Assembly (NCBI GenBank): GCA_020634165.1
Contig: JACKCF010000001.1
Coordinates: 1,612,001 to 1,676,000, forward strand
Origin: Anaerolineaceae bacterium
GTDB lineage: Bacteria; Chloroflexota; Anaerolineae; Aggregatilineales; Phototrophicaceae
Direction of reading: 5' to 3'
DNA length: 64,000 nt
Shown here: positions 9,339 to 17,067 of the stretch, in pieces
How the letters are laid out: every line of letters starts with the position of its first letter
Numbering within the stretch: the first letter of the stretch is position 1
Notes under the pieces: generated by a model
Told to the model about the DNA's origin: nothing
Seen by the model: only the letters and a program-made list of their open reading frames with translations
The model's database searches: none
Translations under genes and position numbers: made by a program

Positions 9339-9587
9339 ATGCTTGATGATTTTCGCAGAGACTTAAACGAAGATGAATCAGAAGACTTTGACTTCAACCC
9401 GGTCGGTATTGACCTGAGCGAACAGGTCGTTGTGCGCCGCCGCCGTCGCTTTCTGGGGATGACCGCCGGACAGCGCGCATTCCTCAGCATCATGCTGTTC
9501 TTCAATGTGCTTATCATTGGCCTGGGCTTGCTGATCGTCACCAACCGCATCGACCTGGGATTTCTTTCGCAGATCATCCCCCAGTAA
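9339..9587 (+). CDS. Small single-pass membrane protein, unknown function
   Basis: This 82-residue protein has an acidic N-terminal half (DDFRRDLNEDESEDFDF), a basic Arg run (RRRRRF, ~residues 34-39) and one membrane helix at ~50-72. I recognise no family. ATG at 9339 is preceded by AAGGTGGAGA with good spacing, so the upstream GTG at 9327 is unlikely. The gene has its own probable promoter and ends 20 bases before a strong intrinsic terminator, so it may be a single-gene unit. Confidence 0.6.
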   Translation: MLDDFRRDLNEDESEDFDFNPVGIDLSEQVVVRRRRRFLGMTAGQRAFLSIMLFFNVLIIGLGLLIVTNRIDLGFLSQIIPQ

Positions 9588-9607
9588 ATTTTCTTTTTCG
9601 TCAGACC

Positions 9608-9638
9608 AAACGAGGGAACAAACTGTTCCCTCGTTTTT
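9608..9638 (+). terminator. Intrinsic terminator after the 9339 gene
   Basis: A 13-bp perfect stem (9608-9620 with 9624-9636) has a three-base loop and runs directly into TTTTT. It separates the plus-strand gene from the convergent penicillin-acylase gene. The minus-strand T run is short, so it works mainly on the plus strand. Confidence 0.88.
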
Positions 9639-9659
9639 GCGTTAGTAGGGTTAGTGTCG

Positions 9660-12212
9660 CTATGGATTCAGCGTCAATATGCTGACGGCTGCCGCTTCGA
9701 CCTGATCCTGTGTCCACAGCATCGGGTGATATTCTATAAAGCGCCAGGGATCGACCATCTGGCCGTATTGGTCACTGAATGGATGGCCAGATTGCCCGGT
9801 CGTGTGCATGATGACGCTTTTGCTCAGGTCACTGAAGTCGAGAATCATGCGCATCGATGGCACCGCTCGAACGGTGAAATTGCCATTGTTCGCCCCGGAC
9901 CAACCCGTTGCGTTGACGATGTTACTGCCGCCGCTGGTCGCTACTGGGCCGCGATTGACCATACCTTCCAGCAGATCAATGCCGCTTGCTCCTAACGGAT
10001 TGCTGGCGAAGGTCGCTGTGTGCAGTGTCCCCCAGGCCCATTCTTCCCGATTTTCACCCAGAGCATCGATTGTCGCCTGATAAGCTTCACCAAACGCACG
10101 TTGGATGATGTCATCACGGGTTTCTGTCTCTGGCGTATTGATGTCATCCCACCATACGTTTTCAGGATCAGCCATGAGCAGCGTGGTGGCCCACATCTGC
10201 CGATTGTTGGCATTGGCGACATCCCCCAATTGGTCGTTGTACAGATCATCAGCCAGTGCCACGTAGAACTGCGCGAACAGCGCCGCCTGTGGACTGTTCA
10301 TGTGCATCTGGTAATCCCAGTTGAGCATCCAGTCACGCGCTTCGGTTAGGGTATCGTCCTCGAACGTAACATCGGCTACATAAGGTGCGATTTCCTCAGC
10401 GAAGATGAGCTTATTATCGCCATGTATCGCCTGATAAGTGTCGAAGTCGTGGCTGTCACTGGCTTGCAGCATTTCGACGATACGCTCGGCGCGGTAGCCC
10501 TGCGCCCAGCGATAGCCAAACACGTAATTGGCATCCTCGCCAAACTGATCGCCTAGCTCCTGTGCCAACTGATCGTAATATTCTATCGGCACCAGCGCCT
10601 GATTGGCCGTTGCGATGTAATTCCGATCTGGGTTTAGTACGCTCGGCAGATAGTCAAACGGCAAATAGCCGAGCCACTCATTTTCGTCGGTCGTGCCATC
10701 GACGGGCAGCATACCCGTATGACCCGCCGCCCGCACCGGAATCCGTCCTGGCGTTTGGTAGCCGATGTTACCCTCCACATCGGCATAGACGAAGTTCTGC
10801 GACGGCGCATCCCACATCCGCAGCGCATCACGGAACTCGTCCCAATTCGAAGCCTGATTTAACGCGAACAAGGAACTGACAATGGTGCCCGTTTCGTAGG
10901 ATGTCCAGTGCAGTGCCATCGCTTCGTCATTATTGAAGCCGGAGACATTGCCATCGTCATCCACATCATTGTCGGTGATAATCGGCCCCAGGTGCGTTTC
11001 GCGGACCTGTATCGTGACCGTTTCTTCGCTGTCACCAAAACGAATTTCTTCCTCACGGACGCTCATATCGCGCCATTCGCCGTTCCAGCGATATTGCAGT
11101 GGATCATCAGGATTGATTTCCAGCATGTAAAGGTCTTGTGTGTCCCAACCAACGTTCGTCACGCCCCAGCCGATGTTGTCGTTATGACCCAGCACCACTG
11201 TCGGAGCAGGGGAGAACGTCAGGCCGACAACATTAAACGGACATTCAACCGTAACAGGCTGGCAGTGCAGTCCGACCTCATACCAGATAGACGGCATCTG
11301 AATGCCCAGGTGCGGGTCATCAGCCAGCAGAGGCATGCCGGTCGCAGACTTATCGCCGTTCACGACCCAGTCATTGCTGCCGATGCCTTCCCCCTCACCA
11401 AAGACAAAATTGGCACCTGGCGCAATATTGCTGACGATCTGTGCGTCCAGTCCGGTGATGCCATTCCAGTTCATAACCTGATCGGAAAATGTTTCGCCCT
11501 CTCCTGGCAAATCTTCTGGCTGGATGATGGTTGGTTTCAGACCGAATGGCCACTCTGGATCATAGTCAGCGACCATCTCCTCATCGAGTTCGCCCAGCAG
11601 ATCGGACAGAAACAACTCGGCGTCCCAGTTGCCGCCCAGGTCCCACGCCATGACTTTTGTCCACACAAGCGTATCTTCCGGCAGCCAAGGCTCAATCGGA
11701 ATGGTGACGCCAGTAACGCCGAGGATGTTGTACTCAAAGGCCAGTTCACTGGCAGGGCGGTTGCTGATGTACGCATTTACGCCATCGGCAAACGCCTGTA
11801 CATAAGCTTGGGTCTGGGTATCCATCTCCTCCAGGTCATGCCGTGCGGATTGCAACCAGCCGACTGTGCGGATGAACACATCCTGGCCCATCACCGATGG
11901 GTTGCGTCCGGTCAGCTCTTGTAGCTCCCCACGGCCAATCGCCCGGAAAAATTCCATCTGCCACCAGCGATCCTGCGCCTGTGTATAACCCTGTGCGAAG
12001 AACAGATCATGTGAACTGCTTGCGTAAATATGGGGAACGCCCCAATCATCCCGCAAGATGGTTACAGTGCCGTTCAGACCATCAACCGTAATTTCGCCAT
12101 CGTGTTGTGGAATAGGGCCATACATCCAGCGGTTGACGACAAAGCCGAGTACACCACCAATGACGACAACAAGTAAAATAAGTGCGATTAAGAATCTCAC
12201 TAGCCAACGCAT
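9660..12212 (-). CDS. Penicillin acylase family N-terminal-nucleophile hydrolase (S45)
   Basis: This 850-residue precursor belongs to the penicillin G acylase / acyl-homoserine-lactone acylase / cephalosporin acylase family, which hydrolyses amide bonds outside the cytoplasm. A hydrophobic N-terminal segment (~residues 6-26) serves as signal or membrane anchor. The alpha-chain motif DDWGVPHIYA is at ~55-64. The likely autocleavage point lies before Ser279 in GIGSNDWVV, the new N-terminal nucleophile of the beta chain, followed by GDKSATGMPLLADDPHL as in the family. A later FVYADVEGNIGY segment also fits. The frame is open to 12467, but ATG at 12212, with GGAAA upstream, gives the natural signal-anchor start. 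Substrate (beta-lactam, acyl-homoserine lactone or lipopeptide) cannot be told. It follows an exported TPR gene by 82 bases. Confidence 0.9.
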   Translation of the reverse strand: MRWLVRFLIALILLVVVIGGVLGFVVNRWMYGPIPQHDGEITVDGLNGTVTILRDDWGVPHIYASSSHDLFFAQGYTQAQDRWWQMEFFRAIGRGELQELTGRNPSVMGQDVFIRTVGWLQSARHDLEEMDTQTQAYVQAFADGVNAYISNRPASELAFEYNILGVTGVTIPIEPWLPEDTLVWTKVMAWDLGGNWDAELFLSDLLGELDEEMVADYDPEWPFGLKPTIIQPEDLPGEGETFSDQVMNWNGITGLDAQIVSNIAPGANFVFGEGEGIGSNDWVVNGDKSATGMPLLADDPHLGIQMPSIWYEVGLHCQPVTVECPFNVVGLTFSPAPTVVLGHNDNIGWGVTNVGWDTQDLYMLEINPDDPLQYRWNGEWRDMSVREEEIRFGDSEETVTIQVRETHLGPIITDNDVDDDGNVSGFNNDEAMALHWTSYETGTIVSSLFALNQASNWDEFRDALRMWDAPSQNFVYADVEGNIGYQTPGRIPVRAAGHTGMLPVDGTTDENEWLGYLPFDYLPSVLNPDRNYIATANQALVPIEYYDQLAQELGDQFGEDANYVFGYRWAQGYRAERIVEMLQASDSHDFDTYQAIHGDNKLIFAEEIAPYVADVTFEDDTLTEARDWMLNWDYQMHMNSPQAALFAQFYVALADDLYNDQLGDVANANNRQMWATTLLMADPENVWWDDINTPETETRDDIIQRAFGEAYQATIDALGENREEWAWGTLHTATFASNPLGASGIDLLEGMVNRGPVATSGGSNIVNATGWSGANNGNFTVRAVPSMRMILDFSDLSKSVIMHTTGQSGHPFSDQYGQMVDPWRFIEYHPMLWTQDQVEAAAVSILTLNP

Positions 12213-12294
12213 AAGTATTTCCAGTCGTAAAACTATTAAGCAGGATAACTGTAGCGAATTGGCGGCATTGTAGCAACAGGGCCTAATCTTTGGT

Positions 12295-12837
12295 CTACGG
12301 GTTAAGCGTATCGATTTCGATTTCAATCTGGATGATGTATTGTGTAGCCAGTTTCGTGCGCGCGCCATTAGGCGCAAGTTCGAGATAAGTTGTAAAGTCC
12401 TCAAGCGCGGCTTCGCGCTCAGCCATCGTATAAAGCAGCACCCCGCGCTCAAAGTAGGCAGGAGCATAATGAGGGTCGAGTGTCAGCGCGTGGTCAAAAT
12501 CTGCCAGCGCGTTATTCCACTCATAAAGCAGCAGCGTCAGCTCTCCATGTAGTGTATGCAGCATCGCACTATCAGGAGCGATTTCCAGCGCCGCATCGAC
12601 CAGCATCAGGCCGCCATCGTAATCAAACATCGTCGCCAGGTAGCGCGCACTGGCCATCATCAGTTGAACACGAGCCTGACAAAGCAGGGCATTTGGCTCT
12701 GTAATTTGGATGGCGTTTGTTTCCAGTATCATCGCCGTGCAGGCTGCCCCAGACGTGCTTTGTGCATAAGTTGGGAAAAATCCTAATAAGCATGCAGAAA
12801 ACAATGTTAGAAAACGCAGTCCGTTGGATATTTTCAT
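12295..12837 (-). CDS. Exported TPR-repeat protein
   Basis: This 180-residue protein starts with a signal peptide (MKISNGLRF followed by a hydrophobic core) ending near TYAQS. It then has three or four tetratricopeptide-like helical pairs at ~55-165, with consensus residues visible in NALADFDHALTLDPHYAPAYFERG. It should act outside the membrane as a protein-binding scaffold. I prefer ATG at 12837 over an upstream ATG at 12864 because it begins the signal peptide directly. It is the first gene of a probable two-gene unit with the acylase-family hydrolase. Two direct repeats of ACAAATTTGGG lie 30-60 bases upstream of its start. Confidence 0.75.
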   Translation of the reverse strand: MKISNGLRFLTLFSACLLGFFPTYAQSTSGAACTAMILETNAIQITEPNALLCQARVQLMMASARYLATMFDYDGGLMLVDAALEIAPDSAMLHTLHGELTLLLYEWNNALADFDHALTLDPHYAPAYFERGVLLYTMAEREAALEDFTTYLELAPNGARTKLATQYIIQIEIEIDTLNP

Positions 12838-12867
12838 GGAATATTCCCAAACCATCCCACTCAATAA

Positions 12868-12901
12868 CCCAAATTTGTCATATATCCCAAATTTGTTTGG
12901 G
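12868..12901. repeat. Direct repeat CCCAAATTTGT x2 with inverted half
   Basis: CCCAAATTTGT occurs at 12868-12878 and 12886-12896, spaced by 18 bases, and the second copy continues into TTTGGG to form an inverted repeat (CCCAAA 12886-12891 with TTTGGG 12896-12901). Each unit contains the palindrome CAAATTTG. The position just upstream of the TPR gene start suggests an operator for a dimeric regulator. Confidence 0.5.
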
Positions 12902-12904
12902 ATA

Positions 12905-12914
12905 TTGTGGATAA
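12905..12914 (-). promoter_or_regulatory. Perfect DnaA-box sequence upstream of gyrA
   Basis: TTGTGGATAA is the reverse complement of TTATCCACAA, the consensus DnaA box. It is a single copy. No cluster of boxes is present, so it is not by itself an origin; it could let DnaA influence gyrA or the TPR gene. Confidence 0.4.
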
Positions 12915-12972
12915 CAAAGTTGCAGATGTGGGATAAATGTTCGACTCATGGGTCGCAAGATTGACCGGAATT

Positions 12973-12981
12973 TGGTATAAT
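12973..12981 (+). promoter_or_regulatory. Extended -10 promoter, probably of gyrA
   Basis: TGG-TATAAT is a perfect -10 with TG extension. TTGACC at 12961-12966 is only 9 bases from the -10 and cannot be its -35 partner. The implied leader to gyrA is about 215 bases. Confidence 0.55.
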
Positions 12982-13204
12982 TTTAACAAACATTCGGCGG
13001 TCTTCACCTGACGATTGGTTGGCGTTTTTTCGGGTGATATGCGGCCTCAAGTTAATGATGTTTCCGTCACAGTTTTTGTGATGACATAACGTATAGTCGT
13101 CCATCGCAATTGGCCTCACGAGGTATTGGGCAGGTGGTTTATGCCCAGCTTTTTGTGAGGTCGATGAGCTTTGAAAGGAGATCAAGCGGCCCCCGCTTTG
13201 AAAG

Positions 13205-15772
13205 ATGGATAACGAAAATTCGCAAGATAATGTCGGCGTTATTCGCCCGATCAACATCAATGAAGAAATGCGTGGTAGCTATCTCGACTACGCCATGAGC
13301 GTTATCGTCAGCCGTGCATTACCCGATGCGCGTGATGGCCTAAAGCCCGTGCACCGTCGCATTCTATACGCCATGCACGATATGGGCCTGCGTGCCAATG
13401 CCTCGCACAAGAAGTCTGCTCGTATCGTCGGTGAAGTGCTTGGTAAGTATCACCCGCATGGCGATACCGCCGTTTATGATGCCATGGCCCGTATGGCCCA
13501 GGACTTCAGCCTGCGTTATCCGTTGGTCGATGGTCAGGGGAACTTCGGCAGCCAGGATGGTGATAGTCCGGCGGCTATGCGTTATACAGAAGCGCGTATG
13601 GCATCCATTGCAGAAGAACTTCTGGCCGATATCAACATGGATACGGTCGATTTCACCGACAACTACGACAGCAGCCAGCAAGAACCCACTGTGCTGCCGA
13701 CTCGTATGCCCAATATGCTCCTTAATGGGGCCAGCGGTATCGCTGTCGGTATGGCGACCAACATTCCGCCGCATAACCTGCGCGAACTGGTCAATGCCAC
13801 CAATTACCTGATCGACAACTACGAGAATATTGACGACATCACGGTTGATGACCTGATGGAGTTCGTCAAAGGCCCGGATTTTCCGACAGGTGCCCAAATC
13901 ATCGTCGGCGACGATCTCAAGGAAGCCTATGCGACAGGCAAGGGCCGCGTCGCCATTCGCTCCACTGCCGATATCGAAGAAACACCATCGGGGTCGATGC
14001 GCATTGTGTTTACCTCGGTGCCCTATCAGGTCAGCAAAACCAGCATTGTCGAACGTATCGTGTCCCTGGTCCGTGAAGGTCGTATTGAGTCCATCCGTGA
14101 CCTGCGCGATGAGAGCGACCGCAATGGCCTGCGCCTGGTCGTCGAACTCAAAAAATACGCCCAGCCGCTGACCGTGCTTAACCAGCTCTACAAGTACACC
14201 CAGTTGCAGACCTTTTACAGCATTCAGATGCTGGCACTGGTTAATGACGAGCCGCGCAACCTCAGCCTCAAGCGTTCGCTGCAAATCTTCATTGAGCATC
14301 GCTATGACGTCATCGTCCGCCGCAGTGAATACGAACTTGAGCGCCTGCGTGCCCGTGCTCACATCCTGATCGGCCTCCTGAAGGCAGTCACCAACATTGA
14401 TGCTGTGATTCAAACGATTCGTCAGTCAAATGACGTTGAAAATGCCCGCAGCCAATTGATGTCGCGCTTTGAACTGAGCGAAGTGCAGGCAAGTGCTATC
14501 CTCGATATGCAGTTGCGGCGTCTGGCTGCCCTGGAACGCCAGAAGTTGCAGGACGAATACGACGAAGTTATGGCGCGTATCGAATATCTGGAAGATTTGC
14601 TCGCCAATCCCTATAAAATCCTCGCGCTCATCAAAGAAGACATCAACGAAGTCTCCGAAAAATACGGGGATGAACGCAAGACGGAGGTCATTTACGGCAA
14701 TGCGGATTTCGACGAAGCCGATCTGGTTCGCGAAGAGCAGGTGGTGATTTCGTTAACCAATCAGGGCTATATCAAGCGTGTGCCATCACGCCTGTATCGC
14801 GCGCAGCGTCGCGGTGGCAAAGGCGTTCGCGGTATGACCACCCGCGAAGAGGATGTTCTCATCGACATCTTCTCTGCAAGCAGCCTGGATACCATCCTCT
14901 TCTTCAGTAACGATGGTAAAGTCTACTCGGAAAAAGCCTATCGCATCCGGGAAACAGGCCGTGCGGATCGTGGCACACTTATCCATGCGGTATTGCCACT
15001 GGCCCCGGATGAGAAGATAACCGCTGTTCTGCCTGTTAGCACCTTCGATATGGAAGAAGCTTACTTCGTCATGGCAACCCGCCTGGGCCGCATCAAGCGT
15101 GTGCACCTGCATGAATTTGAAGCAGTGCGCCCCAGCGGCCTGATTGCCATGAGCCTCAACGAAGACGACACGCTCGGCTGGGTTAAGTACACCACCGGCG
15201 ACCAGGACATCATTCTGGTGACTGCCCAGGGTCAGAGCATCCTTTTCCATGAAAGTGACGTTCGCGTGATGGGGCGTCCCGCAGGTGGCGTCAATGGCAT
15301 CAAGCTCATGGGGGATGACATCGTAACCGGTATGGATGTTGTCGATCCTAATGTTCATACCCATATTCTGGTTGTCACAGAAAATGGCTTCGGCAAGCGC
15401 ACCCCATTATCTGACTATTCGCGCCAGTCGCGTTATGGCATTGGTGCGCGTACCCTGTCGCGTAATGATCGCACCGGGCCGATTGTGGCGATGCGCGCTA
15501 TCAACGATCAGGACGACATCATGCTGATTTCGCGTTCCGGTATTGTATTGCGTACCAGCCTAGAGCAAATTCGGGAAACAGGTCGCAGCACACAAGGCGT
15601 CACTGTGATGAATCTGGGCGAGAGCGACGAGGTTGTGGCCATGGCCATCATGATCGAGGACGATGAAGAAAACGCAGTCGTACAAGGTGAGGTGAATGGT
15701 GAGGTAGGGGGTGATATGAATGGCCCTGAATCAGCCAGTGGCCCTGAACCTGCTGAGCCGCCTTTAGAGTAA
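13205..15772 (+). CDS. gyrA: DNA gyrase subunit A
   Basis: This 855-residue subunit breaks and rejoins the G-segment DNA during ATP-driven negative supercoiling, together with GyrB. The catalytic tyrosine is Tyr127 in AAMRYTEAR. The quinolone-pocket region HPHGDTAVYD has Thr88 at the position of E. coli Ser83 and Asp92 at Asp87. The C-terminal beta-pinwheel starts near residue 500 and carries the GyrA box QRRGGKG (~residues 534-540), which marks gyrase rather than topoisomerase IV. The last ~40 residues are acidic (EDDEENAVV and onward). The ATG at 13205 has only GAAAG directly upstream. GyrB is not in the window. Confidence 0.97.
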   Translation: MDNENSQDNVGVIRPININEEMRGSYLDYAMSVIVSRALPDARDGLKPVHRRILYAMHDMGLRANASHKKSARIVGEVLGKYHPHGDTAVYDAMARMAQDFSLRYPLVDGQGNFGSQDGDSPAAMRYTEARMASIAEELLADINMDTVDFTDNYDSSQQEPTVLPTRMPNMLLNGASGIAVGMATNIPPHNLRELVNATNYLIDNYENIDDITVDDLMEFVKGPDFPTGAQIIVGDDLKEAYATGKGRVAIRSTADIEETPSGSMRIVFTSVPYQVSKTSIVERIVSLVREGRIESIRDLRDESDRNGLRLVVELKKYAQPLTVLNQLYKYTQLQTFYSIQMLALVNDEPRNLSLKRSLQIFIEHRYDVIVRRSEYELERLRARAHILIGLLKAVTNIDAVIQTIRQSNDVENARSQLMSRFELSEVQASAILDMQLRRLAALERQKLQDEYDEVMARIEYLEDLLANPYKILALIKEDINEVSEKYGDERKTEVIYGNADFDEADLVREEQVVISLTNQGYIKRVPSRLYRAQRRGGKGVRGMTTREEDVLIDIFSASSLDTILFFSNDGKVYSEKAYRIRETGRADRGTLIHAVLPLAPDEKITAVLPVSTFDMEEAYFVMATRLGRIKRVHLHEFEAVRPSGLIAMSLNEDDTLGWVKYTTGDQDIILVTAQGQSILFHESDVRVMGRPAGGVNGIKLMGDDIVTGMDVVDPNVHTHILVVTENGFGKRTPLSDYSRQSRYGIGARTLSRNDRTGPIVAMRAINDQDDIMLISRSGIVLRTSLEQIRETGRSTQGVTVMNLGESDEVVAMAIMIEDDEENAVVQGEVNGEVGGDMNGPESASGPEPAEPPLE

Positions 15773-15794
15773 ATACCCATAACAGATGAAATAA

Positions 15795-15826
15795 AAAACG
15801 CGGCCAATGGGTCGCGTTTTCTTTTC
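15795..15826. terminator. Bidirectional terminator between gyrA and rplY
   Basis: The arms AAAACGCGGCC (15795-15805) and GGTCGCGTTTT (15810-15820) pair with one G-U, and the stem is flanked by A- and T-rich runs on both sides. It sits between two convergent genes and can serve both. Confidence 0.8.
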
Positions 15827-15852
15827 CAGATGTTAGGACGACGAAGAAATTA

Positions 15853-16491
15853 TTATTCGTCCTCTTCATCCTCGCCTTCACCGGCTTCGCCTTCTTCACC
15901 TTCCATGGCTTCGAGGTCAGCTTCGGCGCGAGCAGCAGACGGCTGAACGATCTTGGCAATCATTTCTTCAGGATCGTTGATGACAGTGACATCGTCACCC
16001 AGGTTCAGGTCGGCAACGGTGATGGTGTCGCCTATTTCTTCCATACCATCGAGGTTGACCTCAATCTGGTTCATCAGGTTGCTGGCCAACACTTCAATCG
16101 TCAGGGTATTGGGGCCAGTCAACAAAATCGCCTTACGCTGGGCGACCAGTGGGCTTTCGCCGATATAGGTCACAGGGACTTCTGCACGGATTTTGGCATT
16201 CATATCCAATGCCAGGAAGTCCACATGCAAAATATTGCCCCGGATGATGTCACGCTGAACTTCACGCGCCAGCACGGGCACAGATTTATCGCCAACAATG
16301 TCAAGATCAATGATATTCGTACCACCGGCCTTCATCAGTGCAACTTCCAGCTCACGATACTGGAACTGCAAGCGGGTCGGCGCATGCTTCGGCCCATAAA
16401 CGGCACCAGGCACTTTGCCAGCGTTACGCAGTTGGCTTACCTTCTTGCCAACGACTTCGCGCTTTTCGGCCTGTAATTTAAAATCAGCCAC
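15853..16491 (-). CDS. rplY: 50S ribosomal protein L25 / CTC family
   Basis: This 212-residue protein binds 5S rRNA in the large ribosomal subunit. The N-terminal L25 beta-barrel spans ~residues 1-95 (RNAGKVPGAVYG and a VPVLAREVQRD segment) and the C-terminal TL5 domain ~100-190. An acidic tail (E/G/D repeats, last ~25 residues) follows. The start is GTG at 16491: AGGAG lies seven bases upstream, and the product begins MADFKLQAEKR like its relatives. The longer frame from 16521 lacks such a site. It is convergent with gyrA. Confidence 0.93.
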   Translation of the reverse strand: MADFKLQAEKREVVGKKVSQLRNAGKVPGAVYGPKHAPTRLQFQYRELEVALMKAGGTNIIDLDIVGDKSVPVLAREVQRDIIRGNILHVDFLALDMNAKIRAEVPVTYIGESPLVAQRKAILLTGPNTLTIEVLASNLMNQIEVNLDGMEEIGDTITVADLNLGDDVTVINDPEEMIAKIVQPSAARAEADLEAMEGEEGEAGEGEDEEDE

Positions 16492-16695
16492 GTTACTACT
16501 CCTAAATGAATCGCCACCCATTGAGCGGGGGTATCGTCATGAAAATACGCTGTACCAGTTCCACACTCAAACTCAGGTCAGCAGAGTATGTTTTCTAACA
16601 GCTTGCGGAAACCCATGAATTGTAAAGGGGACACGGGCCTCAGTCAATAATGGGTTAGGCCGTACCCGCTAGCTAAATCGCATATTTCAAAAGAA

Positions 16696-16716
16696 AACCC
16701 ACCGATTTGGTGGGTT
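16696..16716 (-). terminator. Terminator of tRNA-Gly
   Basis: The arms AACCCACC (16696-16703) and GGTGGGTT (16709-16716) with a five-base loop follow the tRNA on the minus strand, and a T-rich stretch (TTTTCTTTT) comes next in that direction. Confidence 0.8.
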
Positions 16717-16717
16717 G

Positions 16718-16789
16718 AGCGGGTAAGGGGATTCGAACCCCTGACATCTTGCTTGGGAAGCAAACGTTCTACCACTGAACTATACCCGC
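16718..16789 (-). tRNA. tRNA-Gly (anticodon CCC)
   Basis: On the minus strand a 72-nt cloverleaf is clear. The acceptor stem is GCGGGTA/TACCCGC, the D arm contains AGTTCAGTGGTAGAAC, and the anticodon loop TTCCCAA gives anticodon CCC reading GGG. The T arm is AGGGG-TTCGAAT-CCCCT. The discriminator is T and no complete CCA is encoded after it, so CCA must be added by the nucleotidyltransferase. Confidence 0.97.
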
Positions 16790-16932
16790 ATATAGTGTGA
16801 GTATAGAATTTTGGATTCTCAAAGTCAATACTGGCAGGTCGATGCCCAATCCCAGGCACATTCCGTCAGGATCAGTATAGTAAAAGTCAGCCAAATGGCG
16901 CTTGAGCGTGTATCTGTTGCCAGAAATACCGC

Positions 16933-16961
16933 CTGACCTGTGCCCAAACATGCTTTATAAT
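16933..16961 (+). promoter_or_regulatory. Sigma-70-type promoter of the glycosylation locus
   Basis: CTGACC (16933-16938) and a perfect TATAAT (16956-16961) are separated by exactly 17 bases, about 100 bases upstream of the first glycosyltransferase. It is the only good promoter seen ahead of the nine-gene plus-strand run. Confidence 0.65.
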
Positions 16962-17067
16962 ACGGCGCTTGTCCCTGGCTGGCAGGTCGTCTTAGTTAAT
17001 GGACCAGCCAGTAACCATGCAGGCAGTCGCTCAGGTGCGACTGCATCACATGCTAGATAAGGCAATT

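Larger units (their letters stand above)
12838..13204. other. Divergent intergenic region between the TPR gene and gyrA
   Basis: This 367-base non-coding stretch contains, from left to right, two AT-rich direct repeats (12868-12896), a perfect DnaA-box sequence (12905-12914), an extended -10 promoter for gyrA (12973-12981) and then a ~220-base leader with no recognisable gene or strong hairpin. A Shine-Dalgarno-like AGGAG at 13176-13180 lies 24 bases before the gyrA ATG, too far to serve it directly. Confidence 0.6.

Noticed and set aside
10908..11924. 338-codon frame opposite the penicillin-acylase gene
   Set aside because: Shadow of a well-supported coding frame with low-complexity composition.
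12213..12467. Longer start for the penicillin-acylase gene
   Set aside because: The extra 85 residues overlap the TPR gene in another frame and push the signal anchor inwards.
12905..12914. Replication origin near gyrA
   Set aside because: Only one DnaA box, no dnaA, dnaN or gyrB nearby and no box cluster.
12961..12981. TTGACC and TATAAT as a -35/-10 pair before gyrA
   Set aside because: The gap is only nine bases; an extended -10 reading is more likely.
13364..14413. 349-codon open frame on the minus strand inside gyrA
   Set aside because: It is a shadow of the gyrA coding strand; the plus-strand frame is a clear GyrA, and the minus-strand product has no family pattern.
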